From contig NZ_VJXX01000002.1 in assembly GCF_009377195.2 (NCBI RefSeq), forward strand, positions 434,001-498,000: 64,000 nucleotides of DNA. The letters are read 5' to 3'. A model generated the notes under the pieces. That model saw only the letters and a list, made by a program, of their open reading frames with translations, did not search any database and was not told the origin of the DNA. The position numbers were made by a program, and so were the translations under genes. Of this stretch, positions 1-9,005 are shown piece by piece (the stretch's first letter is position 1; the number at the start of each line of letters is the position of its first letter). The stretch is from Arthrobacter bussei (GTDB lineage Bacteria > Actinomycetota > Actinomycetes > Actinomycetales > Micrococcaceae).

Positions 1-707
1 TGAAGCGCGTGCAGCCGGACTATCCGCTGAACAGGGACGACTGGGAGGTCATCTCGCTGAAGCCGAAGGACGCCGTGGTGGGCGTCGCGTCCGCGTCGGA
101 CCAGGACGACCTCGTCTTCGTCACCCGCACGGCCCAGCTCCTGCGCTTCCCGGCGTCGGCCGTGCGGCCGCAGGGCAGGACCGCCGGCGGGATGGCAGGC
201 ATCAAGCTGGGGGCCGGTGACACCGTGCTGCACTTCGGTGCCGTCGCGTCCGCCGACGATCAGGCCGTCGTGGTGACGGTCACCGCTGCGGGGGATGCGC
301 TGCCGGGGACGTCAGCCGGGTCGGCCAAGGTCACGGAGTTCGCCGAGTACCCGGTCAAGGGACGTGCGACCGCCGGCGTGCGGGCCCACCGCTTCCTCCG
401 TGGTGAGGAGTCGCTCTCCCTGGCCTGGGCCGGGCACGGTCCGGCGAGGGCCGCGTCCGCGAACGGCGTGGCTCGGGCGCTTCCCACCGAGCACGGACGC
501 CGGGACGGCTCGGGCGTGCCCCTCACGCAGCAGATCGATGCGGTCGGTCCGGCGCTGGCAGGACTCCTCGAGTCCGGGCGACCGGGAGCGGAGGCTCCGG
601 TCGGGAAGGTTCAGCCCGTGAGCGAGGGTGCTCCGGCAACGGTCGGGGTGCTCGACGGTCCAGCTGCTCGACCCCCGGACGACGACGCGCAGGGCACGCT
701 GCTCTAG
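1..707 (+). CDS. parC: DNA topoisomerase IV subunit A, C-terminal part (truncated by window start)
   Basis: Only the C-terminal ~235 residues are present. The reading frame is open from base 3 and stops at 705-707, so the breakage and DNA-passage domains lie before the window. The visible part is a GyrA/ParC C-terminal beta-pinwheel, which wraps or binds DNA: repeated blade-like segments are seen, such as VVGVASASDQDDLVFVTRT and AQLLRFPASAVRPQGRTAGG, the latter a degenerate GyrA-box-like turn. Topoisomerase IV decatenates daughter chromosomes together with ParE. The partner gene parE lies at 10036-12144 on the other strand, which favours ParC over GyrA. The tail after about residue 190 is Pro/Ala/Gly-rich and probably disordered. 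The gene converges on the GNAT gene with a 71-bp gap in which I see no clear terminator. Confidence 0.85.
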   Translation, partial: KRVQPDYPLNRDDWEVISLKPKDAVVGVASASDQDDLVFVTRTAQLLRFPASAVRPQGRTAGGMAGIKLGAGDTVLHFGAVASADDQAVVVTVTAAGDALPGTSAGSAKVTEFAEYPVKGRATAGVRAHRFLRGEESLSLAWAGHGPARAASANGVARALPTEHGRRDGSGVPLTQQIDAVGPALAGLLESGRPGAEAPVGKVQPVSEGAPATVGVLDGPAARPPDDDAQGTLL

Positions 708-778
708 GCCGTCGGGGCCGGACCGGCGACCTCCTTCCCTCCCGGAGCGGCGTGGCGTCCCGTGGATGCCCGGAAGGG

Positions 779-1828
779 TCAGTCGATCGCTGGGTCGAGG
801 GGCAGATCGAAGACGATGGAGCGCTGTGTGGGGACGAATCCCATGCGCTCGTACAGGCCGAGCGCACCGGACGGGTTCTCCGTGTCGACACCGAGGCCGG
901 CATTGTCCATGCCCGCCGCGCGGTAGCGCCGCATCGCCTCGGCGAGAAGGGCCGGGGCGAGTCCCCGTCCCCGCCACTTCCGCCGGACGCCCAGCAGATC
1001 GGTGTAGCCCTCGGAATGGCCGAGCAGCTCCGGCGAATCCGGGTCGAAGCTCGCCAGCTGGTAGGCCACCACCTCCCCGGTGAGGGGGTCCACCAGGCCG
1101 AGACTCCAGTCGTCGCGGAACTCCGGATGGCTGACCGTGAACTGCCATGACTCCTGGTCCCGGGGCTCACTCCCCCAGTGGTCCTGGAAGGCGTCGTTGT
1201 GGGCGAGGCGCACCCGTTCCGCGATGTTGCGGTCCGCGCCGTCCGCGAACGTCACCAGCTCCAGCTCGGCGGGGAACGGCAGATCGGGGATGGGTTGATC
1301 GAGTGGGCGCGTCATCTCGGTGAAGTACCGGACGATCGTGCTCCGGCTCGCCGTCATCAGCGCCAGGTGCGAGGGGTTCCGCTCCTCGACATAGTTGCGG
1401 AAGATACCGTCGGTCCGGCCGGTCTCCCGCACGCGTTCCGCTGCACGTCGTGCCTGCCACGCGAGGACCGCTCCGCCGATCCCCCGCCGGCGCCAGGCCG
1501 GATCCACGCCACCCGCGCCGTGCACGAGTGACGAGCCGGCGTTCATCGACACGCGGCCGAACGCGCGGAGGACGCCGTCGCCGTCGAAGCCGGCGAGGGT
1601 GTCCCGCCGCGGGTCGTTCTTCGACGCCCTGAGGGCCTGCTCGAGATCGGCACGCTGCTCCACCCAGTCCGGCTGGTCCTCGACGGCGATCCGCTTGACG
1701 AGCGCCAGCCAGCGGTCGATGTCCGCGTAGGCCAGCGGTCGCCACTGCAGCACAGGGGGCAGCGGCAGGACGTCCTCCAGGTGGTCGGAGGTGGGCCCGA
1801 TGTCCGGTGATGAAGTCTCGCGCGTCAT
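779..1828 (-). CDS. GNAT-family N-acetyltransferase with two GNAT folds
   Basis: A 349-residue protein predicted to move an acetyl group from acetyl-CoA to an unknown amine. Two GNAT-like halves are visible. The N-terminal half has the acetyl-CoA loop region DPAWRRRGIGGAVLAW. The C-terminal half has GVRRKWRGRGLAPALLAEAM followed by NPSGALGLYERMGFV, the classic motif A/B pair. This duplicated architecture resembles mycothiol-synthase-like or Eis-like tandem GNATs, but the substrate cannot be read from sequence. The start is ATG at 1828: a TACGCT -10 element lies exactly 6 nt upstream, indicating a leaderless transcript. The frame stays open further upstream, but with an arginine/proline-rich composition typical of GC-rich shadow sequence. 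It is unlikely to belong functionally with the topoisomerase or cyd genes. Confidence 0.8.
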   Translation of the reverse strand: MTRETSSPDIGPTSDHLEDVLPLPPVLQWRPLAYADIDRWLALVKRIAVEDQPDWVEQRADLEQALRASKNDPRRDTLAGFDGDGVLRAFGRVSMNAGSSLVHGAGGVDPAWRRRGIGGAVLAWQARRAAERVRETGRTDGIFRNYVEERNPSHLALMTASRSTIVRYFTEMTRPLDQPIPDLPFPAELELVTFADGADRNIAERVRLAHNDAFQDHWGSEPRDQESWQFTVSHPEFRDDWSLGLVDPLTGEVVAYQLASFDPDSPELLGHSEGYTDLLGVRRKWRGRGLAPALLAEAMRRYRAAGMDNAGLGVDTENPSGALGLYERMGFVPTQRSIVFDLPLDPAID

Positions 1829-1834
1829 GATGCC

Positions 1835-1840
1835 AGCGTA
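1835..1840 (-). promoter_or_regulatory. Leaderless -10 element of the GNAT gene
   Basis: TACGCT on the minus strand, separated by 6 nt from the ATG at 1828. This spacing places the transcription start on or next to the start codon. No convincing -35 is visible. The same element and spacing recur at several other genes in the window. Confidence 0.5.
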
Positions 1841-1985
1841 TTGCAGGGTCCATCGGCTCCGCTGGAGATCCGTCCGCCTCCGGGTGGTGTCCGGGCGCGG
1901 CGGAGTCCGGGGCTCGGGACGCGCGTGCCCGGGTGCAGTGCGGCGCGGGCGGGTCGGGCACGACAGCCGGTTCCACCGCGCCACG

Positions 1986-4900
1986 TCAGGGGCGGACGTG
2001 TGGTGCCGCGGCCTGGGCCGGCTCGCCCGCCGCACCGAGGACCACGACGTCGTCGCAGGTCGCCGCCTCGGCGGGATCGTGCGTCACGAGGAGCACGGCG
2101 GTGTGCGGCAGGCCACGGCGCAGGTCGGTGAGCAGCGCGCGGGCACCGTCACGGTCCAGATGCGCGGTCGGCTCGTCGAGGAGCACGACGCGGGACCGCG
2201 TGAGCAGGGCACGCGCGACGGCGACCCGCTGACGCTGCCCGCCCGAGAGGCGCGACCCGCCGGAGCCCACCTGGGCGTCGAGGCCGTCCTCGAGGCCGTC
2301 CACCAGCTCCGCCAGGCCCACCGCCCGGACCACCTCGAGGAGCTCCTCCTGCGTCGCGGGATCCCCGGGCCTCCGGGCGAGCTGCAGGTTCGCCCGGAGG
2401 GTGGAGGTGAACAGGTGGCTCTCCTGCGGACACCAGGCGACCCGCCGCCTCGTCGAGGGCCGGGCGGACCGGCCGTCGACGAGGAGCCGTCCCGTATCCA
2501 GGGGCAGGAAGCCGAGGAGTGCACCGAGGACGGTCGACTTGCCGCTCCCTGAGGGGCCGGTGAGACCCGTCCACCGACCCGGGACGAGCGTGAGGTCCAC
2601 GCCGGTGACCACGGGCTCCCCGGGTACGTACCCGATCGAGGCGTCCTCGAGGGCGAGCGTCGAGGCGGGGACGTCATCCTGCAGGTCCGGTCGGCCGTCG
2701 TCGCGTCCCGCCGGCGCCGAGTCCAGCAACGGCCGGAGCCTCCCCACCACGGCGGCGAGGGGACCCCAGTGCCGGACGGCCGAGGTACCGGCCGCGAACG
2801 GCTCGATCAGGGCGAGTTGCATGAGGACGAGGACGGCCGTGACGTCGGCCGGCAGTCCCTCCGCCGTGACGAGGATGCCCAGAGCGGCGGCGGAGCACGC
2901 GGCGACCACCACCGCGGTCGACACCCCGGCTGCGGCTGCGGAACGGTGCGCCGCGCGGGCGAGCAGCGACTCCGTCCGTCGTGTCGCCAGCAGCGCGGCA
3001 CCATGGACACCGTTGACGCGGAGATCGGGTGCGGCCCGCAGCAGTCGCGCGACCCGTCCGAGGGCATCCGCCCTCAGCTGCACGGCCGCAGCGCCCGCGG
3101 CCCGTTCCCTGAGGACCGCGACCACGGGCGCGACGACGACGGCTCCGCCCACGGCGAGCATCTGCCAGCCCAGGGAGGCGGGATGCAGGACGGCAGTCGT
3201 CACCAGGGCGGCCGCACCGGTGAGGACTGCCGTGAGGAAGGGTGACAGCGCCCGTGCGGAGAGGTCCCTCAGTTCGTCGATGTCGCCGACGAGCCGCTCG
3301 ATCCCGCCGGAGCCGCGGGCCAGGGTCCGCCAGGACTGCCCGGCGCGGAGGAGGCCTGTCCACAGGCGGAGCCGCGTCTCGTCCGCCCGGTGGAAGACCG
3401 CGCGATGGAGCCAGAGCCGCTCCTCGTAGCGCAGGAGCGACCGGCCGATGCCGAAGAACCGCACGCCGACGATCGCCGTGAGCAGGTAGAGGATGGGCGG
3501 CTGTTCCGATGCGCGGACGATCAGCCACCCGCTGAGTGCGGTCAGAGCGACCGCGAACACGGCGGATCCGAGACCGAGGAGTGTCGCGGCGACGAAGCGC
3601 CGGTCCCACGGCTTCACGACGACCAGCACGTGACGCGCGGAGTGGAGCCACCCGGAGACGGACGGTCGCGCCCCAGGGACGCCGGCGGACGCGTCCGCAG
3701 AGGGATCGCCCGCCGCCCGTCCCGTCATCCGTCCCGTCGTGCGCTCCGCTGTGCGTTGGGTCGTGCGGGACGAAGCGCGTACGGCGGCCGGCGCCGATGC
3801 GCCGGTCGGGCTGCCGGTCGGGGCGGCGGTCGGGCTGCCGGTCGGGGTATCCGTCGAGACGCTGGTCGGGCTGCCGGTCGAGGTGCCGAATGACGTGGCG
3901 GACGGGGTGGGCGACGATACGACCGCCGTCGCCCGTGGCGCGGTCCCGTCAGGCGCGTCAGGCGCGTCAGCGATCGGCACACCCATGGCCGACGCACTCG
4001 TGGCGGCCCGGGCGCCGGCCGCGGCCCCCAGGTGGACCTGCGTGTCGGCGATGGCCGCGGTGGCGTCATCGTGCGCGATCAGTAGGACCGTCAGCCCCGG
4101 CCGACGCATCGCGATCGCGGCGCGGATCGCTGCGGAGGAGCCCTCGTCGACGTGCGCGGTCGGCTCGTCGAGGAGGAGCAACCCTACGGCGGGGTCCTGC
4201 GCGCGCAGGAGGGCCCGGGCGACGGCGACGCGCCGCAGCTCGCCGGGACTGAGCTCGCCCGTCCGACGGTCGACGAGGTCCGCCGCGCCCACGCCTGCGA
4301 GCACCTCGGTGATCGCGGGATCGTCCTCCTCCGTCCGCCCGTACAGCGCGAGTTCGGCCCGCACCGTCGGGGCGATCAGCTCCGGATGCTGCGGGACCCA
4401 CGCCACCGCACCATCCGCCGGTGCCGTGATCGTCCCCTCCACGTGCAGCCCCGCGGGCACCGCGGCCCCGCCTGCCAGGGCGCGCATGAGCGTCGACTTA
4501 CCGGTCCCGCTCGGTCCCCTGAGTGCGGTGACCGTTCCCCGCTCGAGCCGGAAGGACACGTTCGCCACGACGGGCGGGACGACGCCGTCGTACCTGACCG
4601 TCACGCCCGCCAGCCTGGCGGTCACCGGGTCGGCCACCGCCGATCGGACCGTTCCCGCACCGGCTGTCGTCGGCTGGGCGTCGATCACGGCGCGCACGCG
4701 GGCGCCGCTCTCCTCCCCGTCCTCGCTCGCGTGGTGCGCGGCTCCGACGTCGCGCAGGGGCCCGTAGCACTCGGGCGCGAGGATCAGGGCGATCAGGGCG
4801 GTCTCGAGCCCGAGGTCCCCGTGGATGAGGCGCACCCCCGCGAAGACGGCGACGACGGCGACCGAGATGGTGCTGATCAGTTCGAGGGCCAGCGAGGACA

Positions 4901-5717
4901 GGAAGACGGTCCGGAGGGTCGTCATGGTGCGCGACGAATACTCGGCAGCGATCTCGCGCAGCGCCCTGGTCTGCTCGCCCGCGCGGCCGAGGCCCACGAG
5001 CACCGGCAGCCCCCGGGCCAGTTCCAGGAGGTGGTCGGAGAGCCGTCCTAGCGCCGTGGCGGCCTGCTGCGTCCGCTCCTGCGTGTGCAGGCCGATGAGC
5101 ACCATGAACACCGGCACGAGGGGGACGGTGAGGACGATGATGAGTGCGCTCACCCAGTCCGCGGCGAGGATCCGCGCGCCGACGAGGAGTGGCACGACGG
5201 TGCAGGTGATGAGCGATGGCAGGTACTGCGTGTAGTACGCGTCGAGCCCGTCGAGGCCGCGTGTGAGCAGCACGGCGAGGGAGCCCTGGCCGGTGCCGCC
5301 GTTGCCCGCCCGGGTGGTCCCCCCGTCGCCGAGCACGCGCAGCAGCGCCGCCTCGCGGAGCCGCTCGCGGACTCCGAGGGCCAGCCGGGCGGCGGTGGCG
5401 TCCTGTCCCCAGGCCGCCACGGTCCGGAGGATCGCGCCGGCGACGCCCTGGACGAGGACGGCCTCCACCTCGAGGTCGCCTGCGGCGACGGAGGCGATGC
5501 CGACAGAGAGTGCCTGCGCCATGAGGACCAGGCCGAGCGCGCGTGCTGCGGCGAGGACACCGAGGAGATAGACCGCCGTCGTCGATCCGGCCGCACCGGC
5601 CGGTCCGCCCGCCCTCAGGGAGGCGACAGGGGACCTCCGCGGGGCGGGCGCCGACGCAGCGGTCGCCTCCGACAGGTCGCCGGCGGGGACGTCCGCGGTC
5701 GGCGTGGAGTCGCGCAT
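1986..5717 (-). CDS. cydDC: Fused CydD-CydC ABC transporter for cytochrome bd assembly
   Basis: A 1243-residue single polypeptide holding both halves of the heterodimeric thiol/haem exporter needed to assemble cytochrome bd. The N-terminal (CydD-like) half has a membrane domain to about residue 330 and an ATPase with Walker A GPSGTGKST at 401-409, signature LSPGELRRVAVARALL and Walker B LLLLDEPTAHVDEG. A low-complexity Ser/Thr/Pro linker of roughly 100 residues with repeated TGSPT units follows. The CydC-like half has its own membrane helices, Walker A GPSGSGKST, signature LSGGQRQRVAVARALL and Walker B RVVLLDEPTAHLD. Both sites look competent for ATP hydrolysis. The start is ATG 5717, 20 bp after the cydB stop; in-frame extension upstream would run into cydB. 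It is the last gene of cydA-cydB-cydDC. CydDC fusions are known in actinobacteria; the repeat-rich linker is the unusual part. Confidence 0.92.
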   Translation of the reverse strand: MRDSTPTADVPAGDLSEATAASAPAPRRSPVASLRAGGPAGAAGSTTAVYLLGVLAAARALGLVLMAQALSVGIASVAAGDLEVEAVLVQGVAGAILRTVAAWGQDATAARLALGVRERLREAALLRVLGDGGTTRAGNGGTGQGSLAVLLTRGLDGLDAYYTQYLPSLITCTVVPLLVGARILAADWVSALIIVLTVPLVPVFMVLIGLHTQERTQQAATALGRLSDHLLELARGLPVLVGLGRAGEQTRALREIAAEYSSRTMTTLRTVFLSSLALELISTISVAVVAVFAGVRLIHGDLGLETALIALILAPECYGPLRDVGAAHHASEDGEESGARVRAVIDAQPTTAGAGTVRSAVADPVTARLAGVTVRYDGVVPPVVANVSFRLERGTVTALRGPSGTGKSTLMRALAGGAAVPAGLHVEGTITAPADGAVAWVPQHPELIAPTVRAELALYGRTEEDDPAITEVLAGVGAADLVDRRTGELSPGELRRVAVARALLRAQDPAVGLLLLDEPTAHVDEGSSAAIRAAIAMRRPGLTVLLIAHDDATAAIADTQVHLGAAAGARAATSASAMGVPIADAPDAPDGTAPRATAVVSSPTPSATSFGTSTGSPTSVSTDTPTGSPTAAPTGSPTGASAPAAVRASSRTTQRTAERTTGRMTGRAAGDPSADASAGVPGARPSVSGWLHSARHVLVVVKPWDRRFVAATLLGLGSAVFAVALTALSGWLIVRASEQPPILYLLTAIVGVRFFGIGRSLLRYEERLWLHRAVFHRADETRLRLWTGLLRAGQSWRTLARGSGGIERLVGDIDELRDLSARALSPFLTAVLTGAAALVTTAVLHPASLGWQMLAVGGAVVVAPVVAVLRERAAGAAAVQLRADALGRVARLLRAAPDLRVNGVHGAALLATRRTESLLARAAHRSAAAAGVSTAVVVAACSAAALGILVTAEGLPADVTAVLVLMQLALIEPFAAGTSAVRHWGPLAAVVGRLRPLLDSAPAGRDDGRPDLQDDVPASTLALEDASIGYVPGEPVVTGVDLTLVPGRWTGLTGPSGSGKSTVLGALLGFLPLDTGRLLVDGRSARPSTRRRVAWCPQESHLFTSTLRANLQLARRPGDPATQEELLEVVRAVGLAELVDGLEDGLDAQVGSGGSRLSGGQRQRVAVARALLTRSRVVLLDEPTAHLDRDGARALLTDLRRGLPHTAVLLVTHDPAEAATCDDVVVLGAAGEPAQAAAPHVRP

Positions 5718-5737
5718 GACGGTCCTGATGGCTCCGC

Positions 5738-6760
5738 TCACAGGGCTTGGACGGCGTGGGCCGCGGGGATGCTCTCCTCCGACACACGCCGACGGAACAC
5801 CCAGTATGTCCAGGCCTGGTAAGCCAGGACAAGCGGCAATCCGATGCAGGCGACAATGCTCATCAGGCCGAGAGTGTAGGGCGAGGACGAGGCATTCTGC
5901 ACCGTGAGGTCGAACGCGGTGTCGATCGTCGACGGCAGGACCACCGGGAACGCGGCGCCGAAGATGGACCCGACGAGGATGAGCATCCCGATGCCGAGGG
6001 CGGCGAAGGCCCGGCCGTCCCGGCCGATCGCGGCGGACCTGTGGGAGACCAGGAAGGCGACCACGGCGAGGACGACGGCGGACCAGGTGACCACCGTTCC
6101 GTCGTCGGCCTGGATGAGGAGCGCCCACCCGACGAACGGGATCATGGCGACCGGCAGTAGCCGCCGGAACAGGCGATCAGCCTGGCGGCGGACGCCACCA
6201 TCGGTCTTGAGTGCCACGAACGCCGCGGCGTGCACCAGGCAGAAGAGCACGACGGCGGCCGCCCCGAGGAATGCCGGTGCCGTGGCCCAGGCGAACGCCC
6301 CGCCGACCCGATCGCCGTTCGCGTCGAGCGGCAGGCCGGTCGTGGTCAGGGCGAGGGCCGCCCCGATGCCTGCTGCCGCGGTGAAGGAGCCGAGGGCGAT
6401 GGCCCAGTCCCACCGGTTGCGCCAGGCGTCGCTGTCATGCTTGCCCCTCCACTCGAAGGCCACGGCCCGGAAGATCAGTCCGAGGAGCACGAGCATGAAG
6501 GGCAGATAGAGCGCGGACAGGAGGGAGGCGTACCAGAGGGGGAAGGCGGCGAAGGTGGCACCGACAGCGGTCACGAGCCAGACCTCGTTGCCGTCCCAGA
6601 CCGGGCCCACGGTGTTGAGCAGGACGCGCCGCTGGGTGTCGTTGCGCGCCATGAGCTTCATGAGCATGCCGACGCCGAGGTCGAAACCCTCGAGGAAGAG
6701 GTAGCCGGCCCAGAGCAGGGCGATGAGGACGAACCACACGGTGGGCAGGGCCTCGGTCAT
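5738..6760 (-). CDS. cydB: Cytochrome bd quinol oxidase subunit II
   Basis: A 340-residue polytopic membrane protein of normal CydB length. The N-terminus matches the family: WFVLIALLWAGYLFLEGFDL, then GMLMKLMARNDTQRRVLLNT and GPVWDGNEVWLVTAVGATFA, where the NEVWL segment and its acidic residue are hallmark CydB features. With CydA it forms the high-affinity terminal quinol oxidase that reduces oxygen to water without pumping protons, which is useful at low oxygen or when the aa3 branch is inhibited. It lies 75 bp after cydA and 20 bp before cydDC, in one operon. Eight to nine hydrophobic segments are evident. Confidence 0.95.
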   Translation of the reverse strand: MTEALPTVWFVLIALLWAGYLFLEGFDLGVGMLMKLMARNDTQRRVLLNTVGPVWDGNEVWLVTAVGATFAAFPLWYASLLSALYLPFMLVLLGLIFRAVAFEWRGKHDSDAWRNRWDWAIALGSFTAAAGIGAALALTTTGLPLDANGDRVGGAFAWATAPAFLGAAAVVLFCLVHAAAFVALKTDGGVRRQADRLFRRLLPVAMIPFVGWALLIQADDGTVVTWSAVVLAVVAFLVSHRSAAIGRDGRAFAALGIGMLILVGSIFGAAFPVVLPSTIDTAFDLTVQNASSSPYTLGLMSIVACIGLPLVLAYQAWTYWVFRRRVSEESIPAAHAVQAL

Positions 6761-6835
6761 CGTGGTGCCTTTCGGGGTGCGGACGGAAGGGGTGCTGTGG
6801 TGCGGGTGGCGTTCCCGCGACGACCGGAGGGCCGG

Positions 6836-8407
6836 TCAGTAGGCGAACGCGAGGACATCGCCGTCGTCCTTCCTGCCGCTCCGCGCGTCGTCGTCGCCGG
6901 TGTGGGCGAGTTCGGGCATCGCGGATGCGGTGCCGCCCCGGACGTAGGTCATGAGGAGCTTCACCTCGACGACGAGGAGTACGGCGTAGACGGCGGTGAA
7001 CAGGACGAGGGAGGTGACGAGTTCGGTCAGGGACACACCCGGTGACACGGCTGCGGCGGTGAACATGAAGACTCCGTCGACGCCGGTCGGATCCGGGTTG
7101 GGAGCGACGACGAAGGGCTGGCGGCCCATCTCGGTGAACACCCAGCCCGCGATGTTCGCGCCGAAGGGTGCGAGGATCCCGAACACCGCCAGGCGCATCA
7201 GCCAGCGCGACTCCGGGACGGTGCCCCTGCGCAGGACCCACAGGGCGGCCGCGGCTGCGGCGGCGGCGATCGCACCGAAGCCGATCATGATGCGGAAGCC
7301 CCAGTAGGTGACCTCCATGACGGGCAGGTAGTCGATCTCGGTGCCGGCGAGGTCGCCGTACCGGGGGTCATCGGGCAGATTCGTGCCGTACTTCTCCTGG
7401 TACTCCGGGAGGAGGGTGTTCACACCCTTGACCTCGGTGGTGAAGTCACCGTTGGCGAGGAAGGAGAGCACCCCCGGGACCTCGATCACGGCGGTGATGT
7501 CGTCGCAGCTCTGGGCCCCGAGGTTGCCGACGGACAGGATGGAGAAGCCGGTGCCGTCGTGGCAGGCAGCCTCGGCCGCGGCCATCTTCATGGGCTGCTG
7601 GTCGAACATCAGCTTGCCCTGGAGGTCGCCGGTGATGCCGGTGCCCGCGAAGGCGATCATGGCGACGACGGCTCCGGCGCGCGCCGAGCGCAGCCACACG
7701 GCGTGGTCGACGGCGTCGCGCGATCCCGTCCGTGCGCCGACGACGACCCTGCCGTCCGCGCCGACGGCGTCGATCCCGTCGTGGCGACGCTTCCACAGGT
7801 GGTACCAGCTGATGCCGAGGAGGAATGCCCCGGCGACGGCGAGGCACCCGAAGAGCGTGTGGGGGAAGGCGACCAGTGCCGTGTTGTTGGTGAAGACGGC
7901 CCACGCGTCCGTCATCACCGGCCGGCCCTCGACCATCTCGACGCCCACGGGGTGCTGCATCCAGGAGTTCGCCACCAGGATGAAGTAGGCGGAGAACACC
8001 GAGGCGAGGACCGCGGCCCAGAGCGACATGAGATGCAGCCGCTTCGGCAGCCGGCCCCAGCCGAAGATCCAGAGACCCAGGAAGGTGGACTCGACGAAGA
8101 AGGCGAGCAGCGCCTCCATGGCCAGCGGTGCGCCGAAGACGTCACCGACGAAACGGCTGTACTCGCTCCACGCCATGCCGAACTGGAACTCCTGCACGAG
8201 TCCCGTGGCCACCCCGACGATGAAGTTGATGAGGAAGAGCTTCCCCCAGAACTTCGTCATGCGCAGATACTGCTCATGGCCGGTGCGATGCCACATGGTC
8301 TGCATCACCGCGACCAGGAGCCCGAGACCGATCGTCAGGGGCACCATGACGAAGTGGTAGACGGTCGTGATCCCGAATTGCCACCTAGCGATCTCCAAGG
8401 CTTCCAT
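6836..8407 (-). CDS. cydA: Cytochrome bd quinol oxidase subunit I
   Basis: A 523-residue membrane protein carrying the three haems (b558, b595, d). The N-terminus RWQFGITTVYHFVMVPLTIG contains the conserved His near the periplasmic surface. GRQPFVVAP corresponds to the GRQPW motif, and the quinol-binding Q-loop lies in the middle between hydrophobic segments; it appears short, as in the short-Q-loop actinobacterial/firmicute class. The ATG at 8407 follows a purine-rich GAGAGGG ribosome site. It is the first gene of cydA-cydB-cydDC. The 222-bp gap to the divergent blaI holds three palindromes (8449-8520) likely to control this operon. Confidence 0.95.
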   Translation of the reverse strand: MEALEIARWQFGITTVYHFVMVPLTIGLGLLVAVMQTMWHRTGHEQYLRMTKFWGKLFLINFIVGVATGLVQEFQFGMAWSEYSRFVGDVFGAPLAMEALLAFFVESTFLGLWIFGWGRLPKRLHLMSLWAAVLASVFSAYFILVANSWMQHPVGVEMVEGRPVMTDAWAVFTNNTALVAFPHTLFGCLAVAGAFLLGISWYHLWKRRHDGIDAVGADGRVVVGARTGSRDAVDHAVWLRSARAGAVVAMIAFAGTGITGDLQGKLMFDQQPMKMAAAEAACHDGTGFSILSVGNLGAQSCDDITAVIEVPGVLSFLANGDFTTEVKGVNTLLPEYQEKYGTNLPDDPRYGDLAGTEIDYLPVMEVTYWGFRIMIGFGAIAAAAAAAALWVLRRGTVPESRWLMRLAVFGILAPFGANIAGWVFTEMGRQPFVVAPNPDPTGVDGVFMFTAAAVSPGVSLTELVTSLVLFTAVYAVLLVVEVKLLMTYVRGGTASAMPELAHTGDDDARSGRKDDGDVLAFAY

Positions 8408-8448
8408 GAGGCCCTCTCAGCTGTGCCCACCGTCGCTCCGGACGGGAC

Positions 8449-8465
8449 TTCTACGGCGTGTAGAA
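8449..8465. promoter_or_regulatory. BlaI-type operator 1 (cydA-proximal)
   Basis: TTCTACGGCGTGTAGAA: perfect TTCTAC/GTAGAA arms around 5 nt. It lies 42 bp upstream of the cydA start codon. Its centre is 23 bp from that of operator 2. The arms resemble the TAC-n-GTA cores bound by BlaI/MecI/CopY winged-helix repressors, and such a gene (8630) is adjacent. Confidence 0.7.
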
Positions 8466-8471
8466 AAGTTC

Positions 8472-8488
8472 TTCTACACAGTGTAGAA
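8472..8488. promoter_or_regulatory. BlaI-type operator 2 (central, perfect palindrome)
   Basis: TTCTACACAGTGTAGAA: perfectly symmetric 8-bp arms around one base, containing TACA-n3-TGTA, the recognition core of the BlaI/MecI/CopY family. It is the best of the three sites and could control both divergent promoters. Confidence 0.75.
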
Positions 8489-8503
8489 CGATTTCACCCG
8501 TAC

Positions 8504-8520
8504 TTCTACGTGGAGTAGAA
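8504..8520. promoter_or_regulatory. BlaI-type operator 3 (blaI-proximal)
   Basis: TTCTACGTGGAGTAGAA: perfect outer TTCTAC/GTAGAA arms. Its centre is 32 bp from that of operator 2. It lies about 110 bp upstream of the blaI start, placed to autoregulate blaI-M56. Confidence 0.7.
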
Positions 8521-8629
8521 ATGTGCGGCGCAAGGCTGTACGTTAGATGCACCACGCTTCATCGCTCCCTCCGGGGGGCGGATCCCTGTACGAGGCGGGC
8601 CGGGATCGCGGATTGATCGAAGGAAGAAC

Positions 8630-8998
8630 ATGGCAACGCTCGGAGACCTCGAACGCACGGTGATGGATCTGCTGTGGGCGACACCGGAGGCGGCGACCGC
8701 CAATGAGCTGCGGGACGCCATCGCCGAGGCGCCGTCGGGAGAAGTGGGACGCGAACTGGCCGTGACGACGGTGCTCACCGTCCTGTCACGCCTCGAGAAG
8801 AAGGGCCTGGTGGAGCGGGAGCGCGACAGCCGCCCGCATCGCTACAGGTCCGTGACCAGCCGCGAAGACCACACGGCCGAGCTGATGCACGAGGTCCTCG
8901 TGACGGCTCCCGACCGCGAGGCCGTGCTGGCCCGCTTCATCGGCAGCGTCTCCGAGGCCGAGGCGCAGACCCTCCGCAAGCTGCTCGGCGGCAGCTGA
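8630..8998 (+). CDS. BlaI/MecI/CopY-family transcriptional repressor
   Basis: A 122-residue dimeric winged-helix repressor. It has the family's compact layout: an N-terminal helix GDLERTVMDLLW, a recognition region AVTTVLTVLSRLEKKGLVER, a wing with DSRPHRYRSVTSREDHTAELM, and a C-terminal dimerisation helix with SEAEAQTLRKLL. Family members are released from DNA when a membrane M56 protease cleaves them. The M56 gene follows after 7 bp, so they form one operon. No beta-lactamase or penicillin-binding gene is nearby. Instead the pair is divergent from cydAB-cydDC, and three matching operators fill the shared promoter region. The start ATG 8630 has a GAAGGAAG ribosome site. Confidence 0.9.
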   Translation: MATLGDLERTVMDLLWATPEAATANELRDAIAEAPSGEVGRELAVTTVLTVLSRLEKKGLVERERDSRPHRYRSVTSREDHTAELMHEVLVTAPDREAVLARFIGSVSEAEAQTLRKLLGGS

Positions 8999-9005
8999 CC
9001 CTCCG

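Noticed and set aside
8408..8629. Rex (NADH-sensing) operator upstream of cydA
   Set aside because: I looked for a TGTGAA-n-TTCACA type palindrome and found none; only the TTCTAC/GTAGAA sites are present.
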